Shown piece after piece: positions 44,818 to 57,275 of a DNA stretch of 64,000 bases. This DNA comes from Erodium maritimum. Taxonomy: Eukaryota; Streptophyta; Magnoliopsida; Geraniales; Geraniaceae. Within the stretch, counting starts at the first letter, position 1. Each line of letters begins with the position of its first letter. The stretch lies in NCBI GenBank assembly GCA_963921825.1, contig OY997594.1, positions 60,559,675 through 60,623,674 on the forward strand, read 5' to 3'. The notes under the pieces are model-generated. The model was not told the DNA's origin, did not search any database, and saw nothing but the letters and a program-made list of their open reading frames with translations. The position numbers and the translations under genes were made by a program.

Positions 44818-45820
44818 GAAACATGTACAATGGAAGGGCTCGAGTTAGGGCTCTTGTGGTGACTGTGCAAAATATTGAGTCTTACCCCTTAATTTAACTG
44901 TGTTCATAGTGGTGAGACCTAGGTTGGGCCCAGATTCTGAGTGGATGCTAACGGAATGCTGAATTATTTTTTTTTATTAAAACAATAAATATTATATAAA
45001 TTTGATAGATTTAATAAATAATAAAAAATGAATTGTACTTAATATTAACACAAGTCATTAAGTGTTATAAAAATAATGATACTATACTTCAAAAAAAATA
45101 CACGCAATTAAAAAAATGATACTTTACTTCAAAATATTAATAGACGAAATTAAAGTCGAGAGTTGGAAAGTATCGCTCATGAATGCACCTGGGTTGTAAC
45201 CAAGTTACATACAGGGGCTGAAAGCGCTTTGACTGTAACCCAGTGAAATGGACGGTGGGGACATGTTGATGTTCACCATTCTCTGAAAGCTACCTAGTTC
45301 ATCGGAGTTCAAGTTATAATCGTCCCGGCTGACTTCCTCCAGCCTGTACTGTTTGGACTCCGGTGAAGACGATCGTCGAGTTTCGTCATCGGACATTTTT
45401 GATCGGACTTTGGGAAAGGGGAAGTTGAGAACGTGAAAGTAAAAATAGAGAAAAATTTGAAAGAAGAATGAGAATTGTTGGTGGATTGAATGAATGCGGT
45501 TGGGGGTATTTATAGGAGAATTGTTTTTTTTGTTGTTTAATTTTGGATTTAATTGAATTAGAAAATTACCGTTACCGACCGTTGGCAACGGTCAACAAAT
45601 TTTTTTTGTCCTCACGTGTCACGCGTCGTCCGTGGTTGGCTCGCGACCGACGATGCTTCGCCCCAGATTAGCGGGCCGCACACCGCGACCACGACCCGCT
45701 AATTAACAGATCGGAGTCCCAAAAACCGCACGCTACAACGCAGGACCCAAGACTCCGACCCGCTAAATTACGGATTGCGGTTTACAGATCGCGATCCGGA
45801 CAGGTCCACTGTACTTGGTC
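44818..45820 (-). mobile_element. Probable non-autonomous Harbinger-type element
   Basis: On the minus strand, a TATA-like CTATAAATACCCCC (45505-45517) precedes ATG 45396, whose frame (MSDDETRRSSSPESKQY) resembles the start of the transposase at 8524 in promoter and first residues. Imperfect ends GAAACATGTACAATGG and, inverted, GACCAAGTACAGTGG, flanked by ATA and TAA, fit a 3 bp TWA duplication with a mismatch. The remainder of a transposase is absent. The 45600-45800 segment is unusually GC-rich. Confidence 0.4.
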
Positions 45821-47003
45821 TAATGAATACAAGAGGCCGTCGTAGATAAGGATTCTGAAAGTGAAATAAAGTCATGGGTTGGGCTTTGAGTCTACAGAGT
45901 AGTCACCCACAATTTCCTCTCTTGACCCTTGTATTCTGTCTCTTGTTATTGTGGGTCTAATTGTTCTGACCTTTTAAAACCAAATTCAATTGGCCAAGAA
46001 AAATTATTTCTGCTGACTTTTCTCGCTCTATATTATTAATTTTCATGAAATTCGCCTAGTCAAACAAATACATCACAATCCTACAATTAAAAGCTTTGAA
46101 ATTAAACGATAAAAACCAGGCCAAACTTTATAATTAAGCATACGACTCATCTTCATTTGAATTCCATATCAAAAAGTGATGAGAAATACAATATATAATA
46201 CTGAATTTTTCGTGTAGCCAAGACAAAATATCATGAAAATATTCAAATCCCATAACTCTTGACCCGTGGACGAGTCTTTCCTGTTATTGATGTGTGACCA
46301 TAATGAAGATGATGTAAATCAAACTACCGACAATCTAATACCCGGCCCAAAATAATACATAATTGCTTTAATAATTTGATTTAGTACTCTAATTCAGAAC
46401 ATGCCATGTGACATGAAGAGAAAAGGCTTGTAAAGATACTAAATAATTATTATTATTATTATGCTGTTAGAAACTTCCAGGAGAGCCACCGAATGGAACA
46501 TCTTCTAGTTTCAAACAATTCATAACTTGCTAGCTAGCAAAGATTCCAGAACAAGGAAATAATGACACGAGAAAAAGTTCAAAACAAACCTAATTTATAT
46601 TACTTCAATTTCCAACAATCAGCCGTACAAAAGCATAATCACATTTGTCTGAATCTCATATGTCGTATCAGATCAGATAAGCTCATCCCATGATCAATGT
46701 TGTAATGACAACTTCCATCTGTAATGTGGATTATGTCAATCCTGTCTTGATAAGGCCCATTATTTTACATTTACATCAATTACCTTAATTAGAATTTACA
46801 ATTTCTATAGCCACTTAAGGCTAGTAAGTCTTACAAAACCATTATTGCCTCGCCGATCCCTCTGGGATTATTCATTCCCTTTCCTGTATCTATTTTCTCC
46901 TTTACCCTTCCTATATCTATCGCCCAATAAATTAACGAGAAAAGAGCTACACAGCACCATGTATAATTTCAACTATATAGTAAACATGAACGTGTTTTAC
47001 AGT
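45821..47003. other. Intergenic DNA and 3' flank of the TBR-like gene
   Basis: AT-rich; an ATT microsatellite is at about 46447-46461. The last few hundred bases probably contain the 3' UTR of the minus-strand TBR-like gene. No other gene recognised. Confidence 0.5.
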
Positions 47004-49691
47004 CTAAGGTCTCTTCTGCTGTTTCTGGCGCTCCCTTACCAAGAGCTCGGCATAAAGAAGCTCATTCCAAACGTCGGGCACCCCGGGCAAGCACCAATGG
47101 CTACAGTCCTGAAACCTCAAGGGAGCTTTCCTCTCTGCCTCCGGGAGACTCTTCTTCCTATAGATCGAGGGGTGACCATCTTTCCTAAAGTCCGTCAACT
47201 GTGTAATATTCAAGTAACTCACATGGGTTTTCATATTTCTCAACACCTTCTCCAGCACCATCATCTTTGGTGGATATGGTGTTAGATAGGAATGGTTCTT
47301 TATAGGTTCAGTCTCACTATCACATGCCCCTCCTGAGTTCCACTGCCCACCGCTGCATAAACACCATTACTTTAACATCATTTTTTCTACCCAAGCCACA
47401 TTAAGCATCAGTGCAACAAAAGCGCACTCTATCTTTAGCTTCCTAACCCAAATTAGGGTAATTATGTGAATGAACTAAGTCAATTAACAATGAAGGGTAT
47501 TTTAGACTTTTCACTTAATGCTGTGAGAAAGAAGGAAAATTGGGAGAGTTGTAAATAACATTTTAAAGTTGAGGATAACTAAGTGCAAATTACTTATATT
47601 TCAGGATAGCCATTAGTAATATTATCCCTAGTATTACTAATATTAATGTTTACCTGAAATGTGAAGCAGAATAGCCCCTGAAGAAGACTGAAGTCTTCGT
47701 AGGGTTGACATTGGCATCAACCCATCTGGCCCAAGTTGTCAAAGCCTTGCGAAATGCTTCAAGAACATTTAACTCTCCATAGACATGAGTACCTTCTTGA
47801 TAGTATCCTTTCCTGCAAAGTTATATCTTAATTTAGTTTCCTTTTGCAACTATCCAATGTTTTGGTAGGTTTAAGGTAACAACAAGCTCACCCCAATGAT
47901 GTTTTCTCATGAGTCCACCAATGTCCCGTGTTGAAGATTATGATGTCAGCATCTTTATAGTCATCGCAAGATTTCCCAATCAAGTCAAGCCTTAGCGTTT
48001 CCTTCTTCTCACCACTCTTATCTTTTACTTCCCATTCTTGAACTAAGAAAGGAGAGACATAGAACTCTATGGTGAAGTTATACTCCTGCACATTACCAAG
48101 TCAAGTACAAAACCAACACACAAAGATCACCATATGAAATCTTTAAGTAAAGTGGGCAACTGAACTAGTGAGATGGAAAAAAAAAGCATACTTTGAACAC
48201 AAATGAGTACTCAGCTTCGCCCCGGAAGTGGTGCCTCCCATGGGCTTCAAAAACCTTGCTCTTATCTTTGGCTGAGTTTCTTAAGATGCACACCATTGAT
48301 TCCCACATGTTTCTATTCAGTGAATCACCAACGAAAACTAGGCGCTTTCCTCTCAACATATTCAACATATGGTTTGCATCCAACCTGAATTTCAACAAAA
48401 TACCCCATTTTGTTAAATCCGGATCAACCTAAGAACTCAAGCTTACCTGTGAATTCCTTATCAAATTGTGAAGTATAAAAATATGTCACAGTTTGATTTT
48501 GAACTAAGTATTCTCAAAGCCTAGAAGCACTAAGAACGGTAAGAAAAGACGATCAAGCAGAACTCAAATTCATATCACACATTCCAGTGTGAAAAGCTGA
48601 GAGATATGATTGCTCTTATGATGGATGAAATGGGTAAAGGCAGCATAAATCAAAATCAAGCCTTTTTGAGGTTAAAACCCCAGAATTTATAATCGAAAGT
48701 TCGGTTCCAATACAACTAAACGAAACCAAAATTAGAAATAGAACTTAATAAATCAATCTGAGTACCTGGGAAGAGTGCAGCCATTAGGCTTCCACTTGTA
48801 CTTGAGATACTCCTTGTCGGGCCTTCCATTAGAAATGCAACTGAATTGCTCATCGATCAGCGAACAAGAGCCAGGTTTGTAAAGAGGGTAAGAATCATCC
48901 TTGATCCAATCGCCGTCAAATAGATTACAATTCATCAAAGACTCCACTGAACTACCACCCCCATTGCTCCCTTTCTCCGCCGGAGCTGCACCTGAAGAAT
49001 TCGATGCCGCCTCAACAGCTTTTTCGATTTTCCTGGTCCCCGATTGCGCCGGAGGGCCCGGAGTCCGTTCTGGGTTTGTAGTACTGTTCGTGGGCCCTGA
49101 TTTTTCCGGCGGGATCAGACCTGTTTTCCCGGCGATGTTCGTGGCTTCCTTCGCCGGCGGCGGAGGCGCCCTCTGCTTCGGAACCTCCGGAGTAAAAGGG
49201 GCCATGATTGTTGCAGCAGATGGGTTCTTATTCGCATCGGAAGCGCCTGAACTCGTCTGGTTCTGCTTCAAGGAAGCACCTTTATCGGAATTAGGAGTAT
49301 TTTGCACAATGGGTTTGGGCGGTTTAATTGAGGGGTCGCCAGATCCGGCGAGGTTCGGCGGTGAAGGAGGAGGAGTAAAGGTGCGAGCTTTGTGGTCAGA
49401 GGATGAAGAAGAGGTGTTGGGGAAGAAGTAGAAGACGAGGGAAGAGAATTGGGATCTGTAGGAAGCGGAAGTGGGAGCTGCAATGGCGGAGCTGCCGGTG
49501 CCGCTGAAGATGTTGATGAACCAAGGGGAGGAGGAGTTGGAAGAAGGATTGAAAGCCAAAAAGATGGAGAAGAGGACGAAAGTAAACATGCAGCCATAGG
49601 CGAAAGCTATGGTCCTTTTGGTTTTGAGAAGAGAAAAGAGGCCCCTGAGGTCCGAGCCATTGATGGGTTGGTACTTGGCAATATCAGCCAT
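47004..49691 (-). CDS. TBR-like: TRICHOME BIREFRINGENCE (TBR/TBL) family protein, probable polysaccharide O-acetyltransferase
   Basis: Five exons on the minus strand join in frame: 49691-48766, 48384-48192, 48085-47892, 47812-47654 and 47352-47004, all GT/AG, giving 606 residues, close to Arabidopsis TBR. Residues 27-47 form a signal anchor ([21 protein letters not shown] region), as expected for a type II Golgi protein. A long Pro/Ser/Lys-rich spacer (about 50-250) follows. The cysteine-rich PMR5N/TBL domain spans about 254-309 ([17 protein letters not shown]). The catalytic GDS ([13 protein letters not shown], residues 328-330) and DxxH (DCSHWCLPG, 573-576) motifs are both present. TBL proteins acetylate xylan, pectin or other wall polymers; TBR itself affects pectin esterification and cellulose deposition. 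The substrate cannot be told from sequence. The gene looks intact. Confidence 0.92.
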
Positions 49692-50685
49692 GGAAGGTCC
49701 ACCTTGCTCGTCCGAATCGAACCCAAATACCTATAAATAATGGAGGAGAAAGGAGCTCTATAGAACGAAAGCAGAACAGGTTTTAGAGAGAGAATGTAGT
49801 GAGAGAAAGATGTCAGTGCACGAAGGCGGTTCTGTTCTGTCAATAAGTATGTGTACACCATGAAAGAGAATAGGAAAACAAGTTTGACTTGTAAGTCCAT
49901 CTAGTCTTTTAGATCCATTAATTTACAATTTATATCATCCAAATTAATCTCTTATTATGCTCACATATGATTTAAGAAACAAGAACACCTTAATTTCCTG
50001 TTAAATTACACCTATGATCTCTCAATCATTTGTTCCCATACTAGATTAGTAAGGGTCAATTTTTAATCTCACCTAACATCATTCAATTATAAATCTAGAA
50101 AAAGAATAGGACATTGAATAATTTGGTGTTTCAAATACTGCCTCTAACAGAATCAATAGTTCAGATCGTAAGTCAAAACCCATGTTAAAATTCTGTGCAT
50201 AAATAACCCTAATAACTCCATTGAAGTTTATTTAAAATTTTATTGTTCTGTGCACTAGATGAGTTTTATTGAGTTTTTTTTTTATTGTAAAAGTTGGCAG
50301 AAATTAAGTAACTTCAGATAGGCTTGATCACATCACGTGACTCGATCTGGTTCCTACTAAAACAATGGTTTTACTGATCTAATTGCAATCAAATTAAATA
50401 AAGTATATTAGAATTGTGTTGATGTGAGAAGAAAAAGTAGTATGAGGAATAGTATAGTGCGCGATGGAATTCCCACTTCGTTACGTGCTCACGCGTTTAC
50501 TTGAGGAATTCATGATCGTCATCTTCTGTCGGTCACATTCTTTTCTAGCCCACTTCACTTGTTATGCTCATCTCACTAACAGAGGTTTCAAATCTCCATC
50601 CTACCGTAAGCTATGATAATAATCCACTTAAAAAGTAACTAAATGTCTTTATTTTTCGTTTATTACCAAATCATAACTTAAATAA
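49692..50685. promoter_or_regulatory. Upstream region of the TBR-like gene
   Basis: Holds the 5' leader and promoter of the minus-strand TBR-like gene, then AT-rich DNA up to the LINE target duplication at 50686. No specific promoter element can be chosen with confidence, and no transposon ends were recognised. Confidence 0.45.
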
Positions 50686-50701
50686 AATAAAGATTGATTC
50701 T

Positions 50702-52157
50702 ATCTCAATTTGGGAGCCTACCCTAGCCCTAACCCTAACTTCTTTGTTGCTATGGAGCTTTCGTCTGCCGCTGCTATTGTTGCGCTGCCTGGGGTTGTCG
50801 GTTTTGCCGTCCCTGTGTTCGCATGTCCCATCCAGATGACCTCGCAGACCACTCCTGGTGCGGAGTTTACGTACGGGTGGGAGTGGCTGGCTTTTCCCCA
50901 ACCCTCTACGCCTCTTCCCTCCTCCGGTCCTCTGGTGGTTTCGTGACCACTATTCCGATCGCCAGGCCTCCTTGTCCTTCTCTGCCGGTTCCATCTAGCC
51001 TTCCTGTCTCGACTTGTCGGCAAGCCCTCTCGCCTATGGTGCTCTCTCCCTCTCCCTCCGCCGATGCACCCGCTTCAATCACGATGCATGCGATGGAAGC
51101 CGTTGTCCCTACCGGTGGGTCTCTCCTCCCTCTCCATTCCCTTCGACAACCTGATTTGGATGTTGGGGACAAGGGCGTCGTCGGTGCCCCCACTCTATGG
51201 AACTGATCCCGGAGGGAGGTTTCTCTCTTGGATCGACTTCTCCTGTACTGAATGCTAAACCGAAGCAGGGGAGGCATCCGCGTCGCCTTATGATACCTTA
51301 TTCCCCAAGTAATGGCCCTTTGGCCTTACCTCCCTCGAACCCTGGCGAGACGGCTCCTCCACCCAGCCTCCAGTCCTCCCCCATCGGCCACGACCTTGCT
51401 CTGTCCTTATTCGCTGGCAGTGAGGATTCTAGGGTTTCATCGACCTTCGGTGTTACCCCGAACCTACCTAGGGTTCCACCAATCCTCGGTGTCACCCCGA
51501 CCTTGCCTAGGGTTTCTACCCCGACCCTACCTAGGGTTTCTTCGGCACCACGACTGAATCCTGCTCTAGTTCCACCCGGTCCATTGGGAGTGAAAGCGGC
51601 CCCTCGGGCCCCCACACCCCCTCGGCTGAGGAAAATCCGGCCTCAGTCCCCTGCTTCCTTAGTGCTGTTGATGCCGCTACCGATTTCGAGGAATGGGGAC
51701 GTGGCCGCGCGTAAAGACTTGGGTGCAAAGGAAGTTGGGAGTTCTGAACCTACGGGTGTCGGGGTAAGCCAGGGTACTCTGAAACGGGCGGTAGATGGGG
51801 TCCCTCGGGAGGCTCAATTCAGGGTGGGGAAGCAACCCCGCCAGAAGGAATTAGTGGTACTACGTGCATCAGGGACTGGACCTGGGAGGGGTCCATGCAC
51901 GATGTGTTGCCTCCCCTCATCACTACTACTGTCGAGGACCCTCGGGATCTCCGGTACTTCTTCCCTCTTTTCGCTTCTTTCATTTGCCCATGTGGCATCA
52001 CAAAAAACCGTTGTGTCGGTTATGATATTAAAAGGCTTAGAGAACTATTGTTCGTCTGTTCTGGTCTTCTCCCAGTGGTCGGGGAGCCTGTTCCTCGACC
52101 CACACTAATGTAGTTCGATTTGATCTTTAAATAATATTACACCTTTCGCTCAAAAAA
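50702..52157 (+). mobile_element. ORF1-only LINE derivative, copy G, with 16 bp target-site duplication
   Basis: AATAAAGATTKATTCT (one mismatch) lies at 50686-50701 and 52158-52173. The element starts ATCTCAATTTGGGAGCCTA, has an ATG at 50752 with MELSSAAAIVALPG and TSQTTPGAEFTYGWEW, then Pro/Thr-rich repeats with RVS/RVPP-x-LGVTP units (51420-51560), and a basic ORF1 end (FRVGKQPRQKE near 51850). An untranslated block and tail ending CACCTTTCGCTCAAAAAAA follow immediately. There is no DUF4283 block, zinc knuckle or ORF2. The open frame from 51197 to 52108 runs past the likely ORF1 end and is not itself a real gene. Structurally it looks like a full-length short element. Confidence 0.75.
51430..51545 (+). 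repeat. Short tandem repeats TCCTCGGTGTCACCCCGAC-type in LINE ORF1
   Basis: Imperfect copies containing CTAGGGTTTC/CTACCTAGGG and GGTGTYACCCCGA give the repeated peptide LPRVS/LPRVPPI. Likely slippage within the Pro-rich region. Confidence 0.55.
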
Positions 52158-52173
52158 AATAAAGATTTATTCT

Positions 52174-52569
52174 CATGTATTAACGTTGACCGCAACCTTT
52201 ATCATTTTTAGTCCTCAAATTTAACGGTCGTTTAATAAGTAACATGAAAAGTTGATAAGTTAGGGTTATAATTTGAGAATAGACGAAAGGCCAACGTTAT
52301 GACAACGAGTTTTCTAATGTCATTTCAGAAATGTTTTAGAGGCATGTGACAAGCATGTGACTAGTATTTCACGGAGTCTGTCACACTTAATAGATTTTGA
52401 TATATTTTAAGAATTAATTTGTCATATTTGTATTATGTAAGAAAGTTGATAGGTATGAGTTAGGATTTGAGAATTGACCAAAGTACAATGGGACTACATC
52501 AAGTTTTCCCTTCATTTAAATGTTAACATCACTTTTTTCTAAAAAATAAATGGAGTGAGATCCAAACAC
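52174..52569. other. AT-rich intergenic DNA
   Basis: No gene or transposon end recognised. Confidence 0.5.
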
Positions 52570-52572
52570 TTA

Positions 52573-52926
52573 GACCTTCCATGGTGGAGGTCGAAAGAAT
52601 CGTCAGAAGTGGCGAAAAAAGGATTTGCTAAAGTTCCGGCTATGGTTTTCTCTCTAGCGGTTCTCTCTCATTTGAGTTTGTAGATTCATCAACGTCAATT
52701 CTCTCACATGCAGATTCTTTCTTTTCTCTGTCTCTTTCCTCCCTCACCCTCTCTCTCACTGTTTTTACTCTCTCTCATCCCTTAACAAATCTTCTCCTTA
52801 CACCTGTTGAATTTGGTGAGATTCGACCCACCAAATCCGATCCTCTACTATGTGAATCCGACCATGATGTAAAATACCGATTTGAGAGAGCAAAATGGCA
52901 TCCACCGACCCCCAATGTGGATGATC
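52573..52926. mobile_element. Tourist-like (PIF/Harbinger) MITE
   Basis: Ends GACCTTCCATGGTGGAGGTCG and, inverted, GATCATCCACATTGGGGGTC, imperfect, flanked on both sides by TTA (52570-52572; 52927-52929). The inverted end resembles GAGCACCCACATCGGTG of the complete Harbinger element at 8096, so a related transposase could have moved it. 354 bp, non-coding. Confidence 0.6.
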
Positions 52927-52929
52927 TTA

Positions 52930-53269
52930 GACTTAAAGGGGTGAGCAAAAGAACACCTTTAATCGAAATTATCAAAGTCGGTCGGTACTCGCGTCAAAAT
53001 CACCGAAACTGGAGGTTCCACCGCCCGAAGAGAAAATGATTGATCATAGGTGTTTCTGGTGATTTTTGCATCTAGGAGAAGAAAACCGAAGACTAACCAA
53101 AGTTAACTGGTCAACCATATATGATCCGTTTAAGGCCCACTCCATCAGTTGAGGCCCATCATCCTTCAGACCGTCTTTATTCGAAGCCATACAGTGCAAG
53201 CCCATGCGATCTGGCCCCATCGTTCTTTATTGTTCGATCTAGTTATTTTTTGATAACCATTGAATCGTC
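52930..53269. other. Intergenic DNA
   Basis: Contains short GGTACTCGC..AAAATCACCG stretches reminiscent of hAT subterminal DNA but no definable ends. No gene recognised. Confidence 0.4.
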
Positions 53270-53398
53270 TTCTCGTGTATGATATGTATTGTATTATATG
53301 AATAGAACAATACATGTCATGAACCTATATACATGGTATATTATAGAGATAAGTATTATAAATATTGTTTATCTACACAATTATACTTATCACTAACG
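53270..53398 (-). repeat. Copia LTR (3' LTR in element orientation)
   Basis: Matches 57488-57620 with substitutions; a CCACCA-rich tract (53399-53431) beside it is, on the minus strand, the purine-rich primer tract. Confidence 0.7.
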
Positions 53399-53679
53399 CC
53401 ACTACCACCACTACCACCACCACCAACCCCCCTCCCCGGTCACGTAGGCGTTGGAAGAGGGCAAGGTGCAACTGTTTGATAAAAACATCAGCTAGCTATA
53501 TGTCAGAAGCAATGTGCTAAACAATAATGTTACAAGTGGCTACTTGTTCACGGACAAAGTGAAAATCAAGTTCAATGTGTTTCATACAAGCATGGAACAC
53601 ATGATTGGAACTCAGGTAGGTAGCCCCAATGTTGTCACATCAGAGTAACAGAGGATGAATAAAGGCACCAAGTTTAGTA

Positions 53680-54030
53680 AACAACAACTACAACTATATG
53701 AGCTCAGAAGTAGCATTTCTAATAGTTTTGTACTCACTTTCAATAGAGGAACGAGCCACAGTGGCCTGCTTCTTAGATTTACACGAAATGAGAGCCAGAC
53801 TGAAGAAGATGGCAAAACCGCCTAGTAGACCAGTGATCATTAGGGTTGCCACCCCAATCACTATCCGTGAAACAATGTAGTTGAAGGTCATCATCTTGAG
53901 GAAAGGAAAGGTCTGAGGTTTAGGTACCACGTAGGTACCTAAGAACACGTTTGAGGGTCTTCTTATGGATGTCGGTTGGAGCATGCATAAATTGACAAAG
54001 CTTGTAAACAACAAAGGCAATATTTGTACG
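53680..54030 (-). pseudogene. Copia RNase H region (relic)
   Basis: Minus-strand frames read [13 protein letters not shown], then, with gaps, [20 protein letters not shown] and [17 protein letters not shown], the end of Copia RNase H (SKKQxTVARSSxExEY). It lies upstream of the 3' LTR as expected. Confidence 0.8.
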
Positions 54031-55885
54031 AGTAAAGCAAGAAACTATAGGCTACTTACCAATTTCTGAAACAAAACATCATCAATAAGTAATGGGGATC
54101 CATGGTGCTTTGATAGGGGGCAACAGTCATTAGTGTAGAACACGATTTGGAGTCCTGCATGCCAGGTTGAGACAAGATATCACTAATGTGCCAAGATTGA
54201 GACAAGTGACCGCAGTGGAATCAGACCGAAACTCAAGGCCCGAGAAATAGTGTAGAAAGCCAAGATCTTTAACTTGGAATTCCTGCTGAAGCTAGGTAAT
54301 GACTATGAAGATGAGAGTAGGGGCGAAATCGGTAATCACAATGTCATCAACATATTTGAGGACCTATGAAGCTTGCACTCATAATCAGGAAATTGAGAGG
54401 TAATAAAGCCTTAGGGTTTCCTCATGTAAATGTCCTCATGTAGCGTACCATGAAAAAATGCATTAGAAAAATCGAGTTGATGGGCCGACCATTGAAACCT
54501 ACTCACAAGTGCCAAGAGAACTCGAATAGTAGAAGCCTTAACAAACAAGCTGAATGTGTCATGATAATTCAACCCTTCCTATTGAGTAAATCCCTGAGCC
54601 ACAAGTCGGGCCTTGTAGCGATCAACAATACCATCGAACTTGCGCCTAATCTTGAAAAGATAACGATTATCAATACTATTAGCATTAATAAGACACGAAA
54701 CAAGAGACCAGTTGGAGTTGTCCTAAAGAGCATACATTTCCTCGTTTATAGCACTGGTCCAGACAAAGTACCTACTGGTCTGAGAGAAATTGTGAGGTTA
54801 TATTTGGAGGTGATTAGGGATAAAGTGAGCATGGAGTGCAATAAATGCTAAAGGAGTTTGACGTTTGTGATCTAGCCTAAGAATCACGTGATGGGTTCGA
54901 GAAATAGATGAGAGTGCAAGCGGTGGATGATATGGGAATGGAGAGGGAGGTCGAACAGAGCATGAAGAATGGTATGAAGATAGTGGAAAAGACAAGTTCA
55001 GAGTAGGTGGGGGTAATAGTGGGTGAAGGGGGATGGAATACCAAGGGTTGCATAGTGAGGGACTAATTAGTATGAAAAAGAGGAGAGGAAGAAAAAAAAA
55101 AAGGGAATGACGCGAACCTTGCTGTTAGAACGAGGGAAATGGATCTTCCATCAGTGTAAGGCCTGGCAAATCTGCGGAGGGCTTAGGAGACCAGGTAGAT
55201 TAGAGTTGAAAAACGGGAAGAGAGAGTCGTTAAAAACGATATGAACGACAATGTAAATTCTGTTAGAAATGGTTTCCAAACACAAACTCCCGTCATGTTC
55301 AGGAGCCACACCCACGTAGACACACCAAGTAGTACAAAAAGAGAAATTATGAGTGGAGTATGGTCGGAGGTAAGGGTTGACGGCGTACCCATAAGGGTGA
55401 GGATCTTGATACTGAGGAGGAGATGAGAACAAGAGTTGGTGAGGCGACAAATTTATAGTGACAAGGGAGGGAAGGGCATTAATAGAGCAGACAACAAAGA
55501 GGTAGGCATATGGAAACAAATCAAAAAGGAACATGAGAGTAAGCAAGGAGTGTAATACATGTATTAACAATATGGAGAATCTCTCGTTCAACCAAACCAT
55601 TTTTTTATGGGAGTGAAGACACGAGATAAGATGATTGGTTCCCTACTGATGAAAATATGGATTCATTTTGCAATACTCACCACCCAGTTAAATTGGAAAG
55701 CTTGAATAACAGTGTTGAACTGACGTTTAACCAAAGCCTCTAAGTTCAAGAAAACGGAATTAACGTCACTTTTAAGTTTAATACGGTAAATCTAAGTGTG
55801 ACGAGTGAGTCATCAATAAATAGCACAAAATACCAATGATCGTTTATTGAAACCATAGGAACATGGCCTAAACATCTGAGTGAAT
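54031..55885 (-). pseudogene. Copia integrase-reverse transcriptase region (relic)
   Basis: On the minus strand small frames are all that remain. Reading across stops, the position between the pre-integrase motif (right) and RNase H (left) requires integrase core then RT; 54300-54800 has fragments that look like RT and 55150-55600 like the end of integrase. No catalytic motif is intact enough to quote. Confidence 0.5.
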
Positions 55886-56110
55886 TTATTGAAAAGTTTT
55901 GGTTGTACCATGTAGAAAACTAGGGGATGGTAAACGTGCAAGTTTTCCAAAATGATAAATAGATTCTAACAGACTAGGACTAACAAAGCCTAACTTATGA
56001 GACCGAACAATAGCTACAGTGGTACGAGCAGACAGGTGACCAAGTCGAACATGCCGATCCATAGGTGTGGTGGACTCAACAAGACACAAACTGGTAAACG
56101 TTGTCTGAGG
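55886..56110 (-). pseudogene. Copia GAG-pre-integrase domain (relic)
   Basis: RHVRLGHLSARTTVAIVRSH at about 56050-55990 is the H-x-RLGH zinc-region signature that precedes Copia integrase. Confidence 0.75.
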
Positions 56111-56948
56111 AAGGTCATAGAAGACACTATTACTTCATCCGTGCAACATGATTGCCTTGGAAACCCGATCTTTAACAAAGAAATTATTAGGCCAAAATTC
56201 AAAAAAAACATCCATTTTCATGAGTAAATCGTTGAACTGATAATAAGGACTTTTGGATAGTAGGAACATGAGGCAAATTTCGTAAAGGAAGTCGTGAGCC
56301 AGTAAGTGAGAAACATGAACCAAGACTAGATTAAAGTATGTGAGATCTTTGACCATTAACCATGGAAACCTGATTCGATCCGTAGTAGGTCGAGGGGTTA
56401 TGCATTTGAGACGCATCTAATGTCATATGACATGTTGCTGCTGTATCAGGGTACCAAGTATGATCGACTTATAACAAGTGCTGAAAATTGACAGTAATCG
56501 AGTAAGGATATGGATGATAAGAAGGTGCCTAGAAATACATGGACATATGTGGATGTGGTTGATACATGGGACGAAAACTATCTACAATGTGGTTCCGATG
56601 ACCATAAACTTGGCATGAACCAGAGGCACGACGATGAACCTAAGAGAATCGTGGAGCTCCTGAGTTTGCATAGGGATGATGATACGCTTGAGAATAAGTA
56701 GAGCTGTAGAGGAGCCACAACCAGTATGGTCTGATAAGAGGAGTTTCAACAAAATTGCGAAGAGGAACTTCATTTGCAATCAGTTGGTCGTGCAACTGAT
56801 GAAAGGTCAAAGGGTCAGCCCTCTGATTAATAGAAGAGATGATGTCATAGTAATCCTCACCTGTGTTACGATATATGATGGCATTAAATTCGGCATCGAA
56901 GATTATCTGGCCGAAAGCACTAAGCTCATCATCTAGGTCTTTGGCCTT

Positions 56949-57275
56949 TTAGAGGTAGTCGGACACTGACTGGTCGTTGCGACTGAGTAACTGCAACTCA
57001 ATGTGCAGTTGTAGTTGGCAATTTGGATATACCGAGCCAAAGGCACTTGATAGTGATGCCCATGCCTCAAACAAGGTGGCATTTCCAATGATATGCGAGA
57101 AGGCCGACTCTAAGAGAGATGAGATGATTTGGGAGAGAAGAAGTTGATCCTGTTGCTGCCAGGTCTTATATGTCGGGTTAGGAATCTGAGTAGAGGTCTC
57201 ACATGTGGTGAGAATGGTTATTGGTGGGCATCGAGCCGTGCTCACAATCAAGTCATGAAGTTTGTGATAATTCAA
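56949..57275 (-). pseudogene. gag: Copia gag (relic)
   Basis: NPTYKTWQQQDQLLLSQIIS, SHIIGNATLFEAWASLSSAF and NDQSVSDYL are standard plant Copia gag motifs (retrotran_gag/UBN2 type). The frame is open for 108 codons but stops beyond. Confidence 0.85.

Noticed and set aside
48901-49431. 176-codon frame antisense to the TBR-like gene
   Set aside because: Shadow of exon 1 of the TBR-like gene.
51197-52108. 303-codon frame as a host gene
   Set aside because: Falls in an ORF1-only LINE copy with target-site duplication; extends past the normal ORF1 end.
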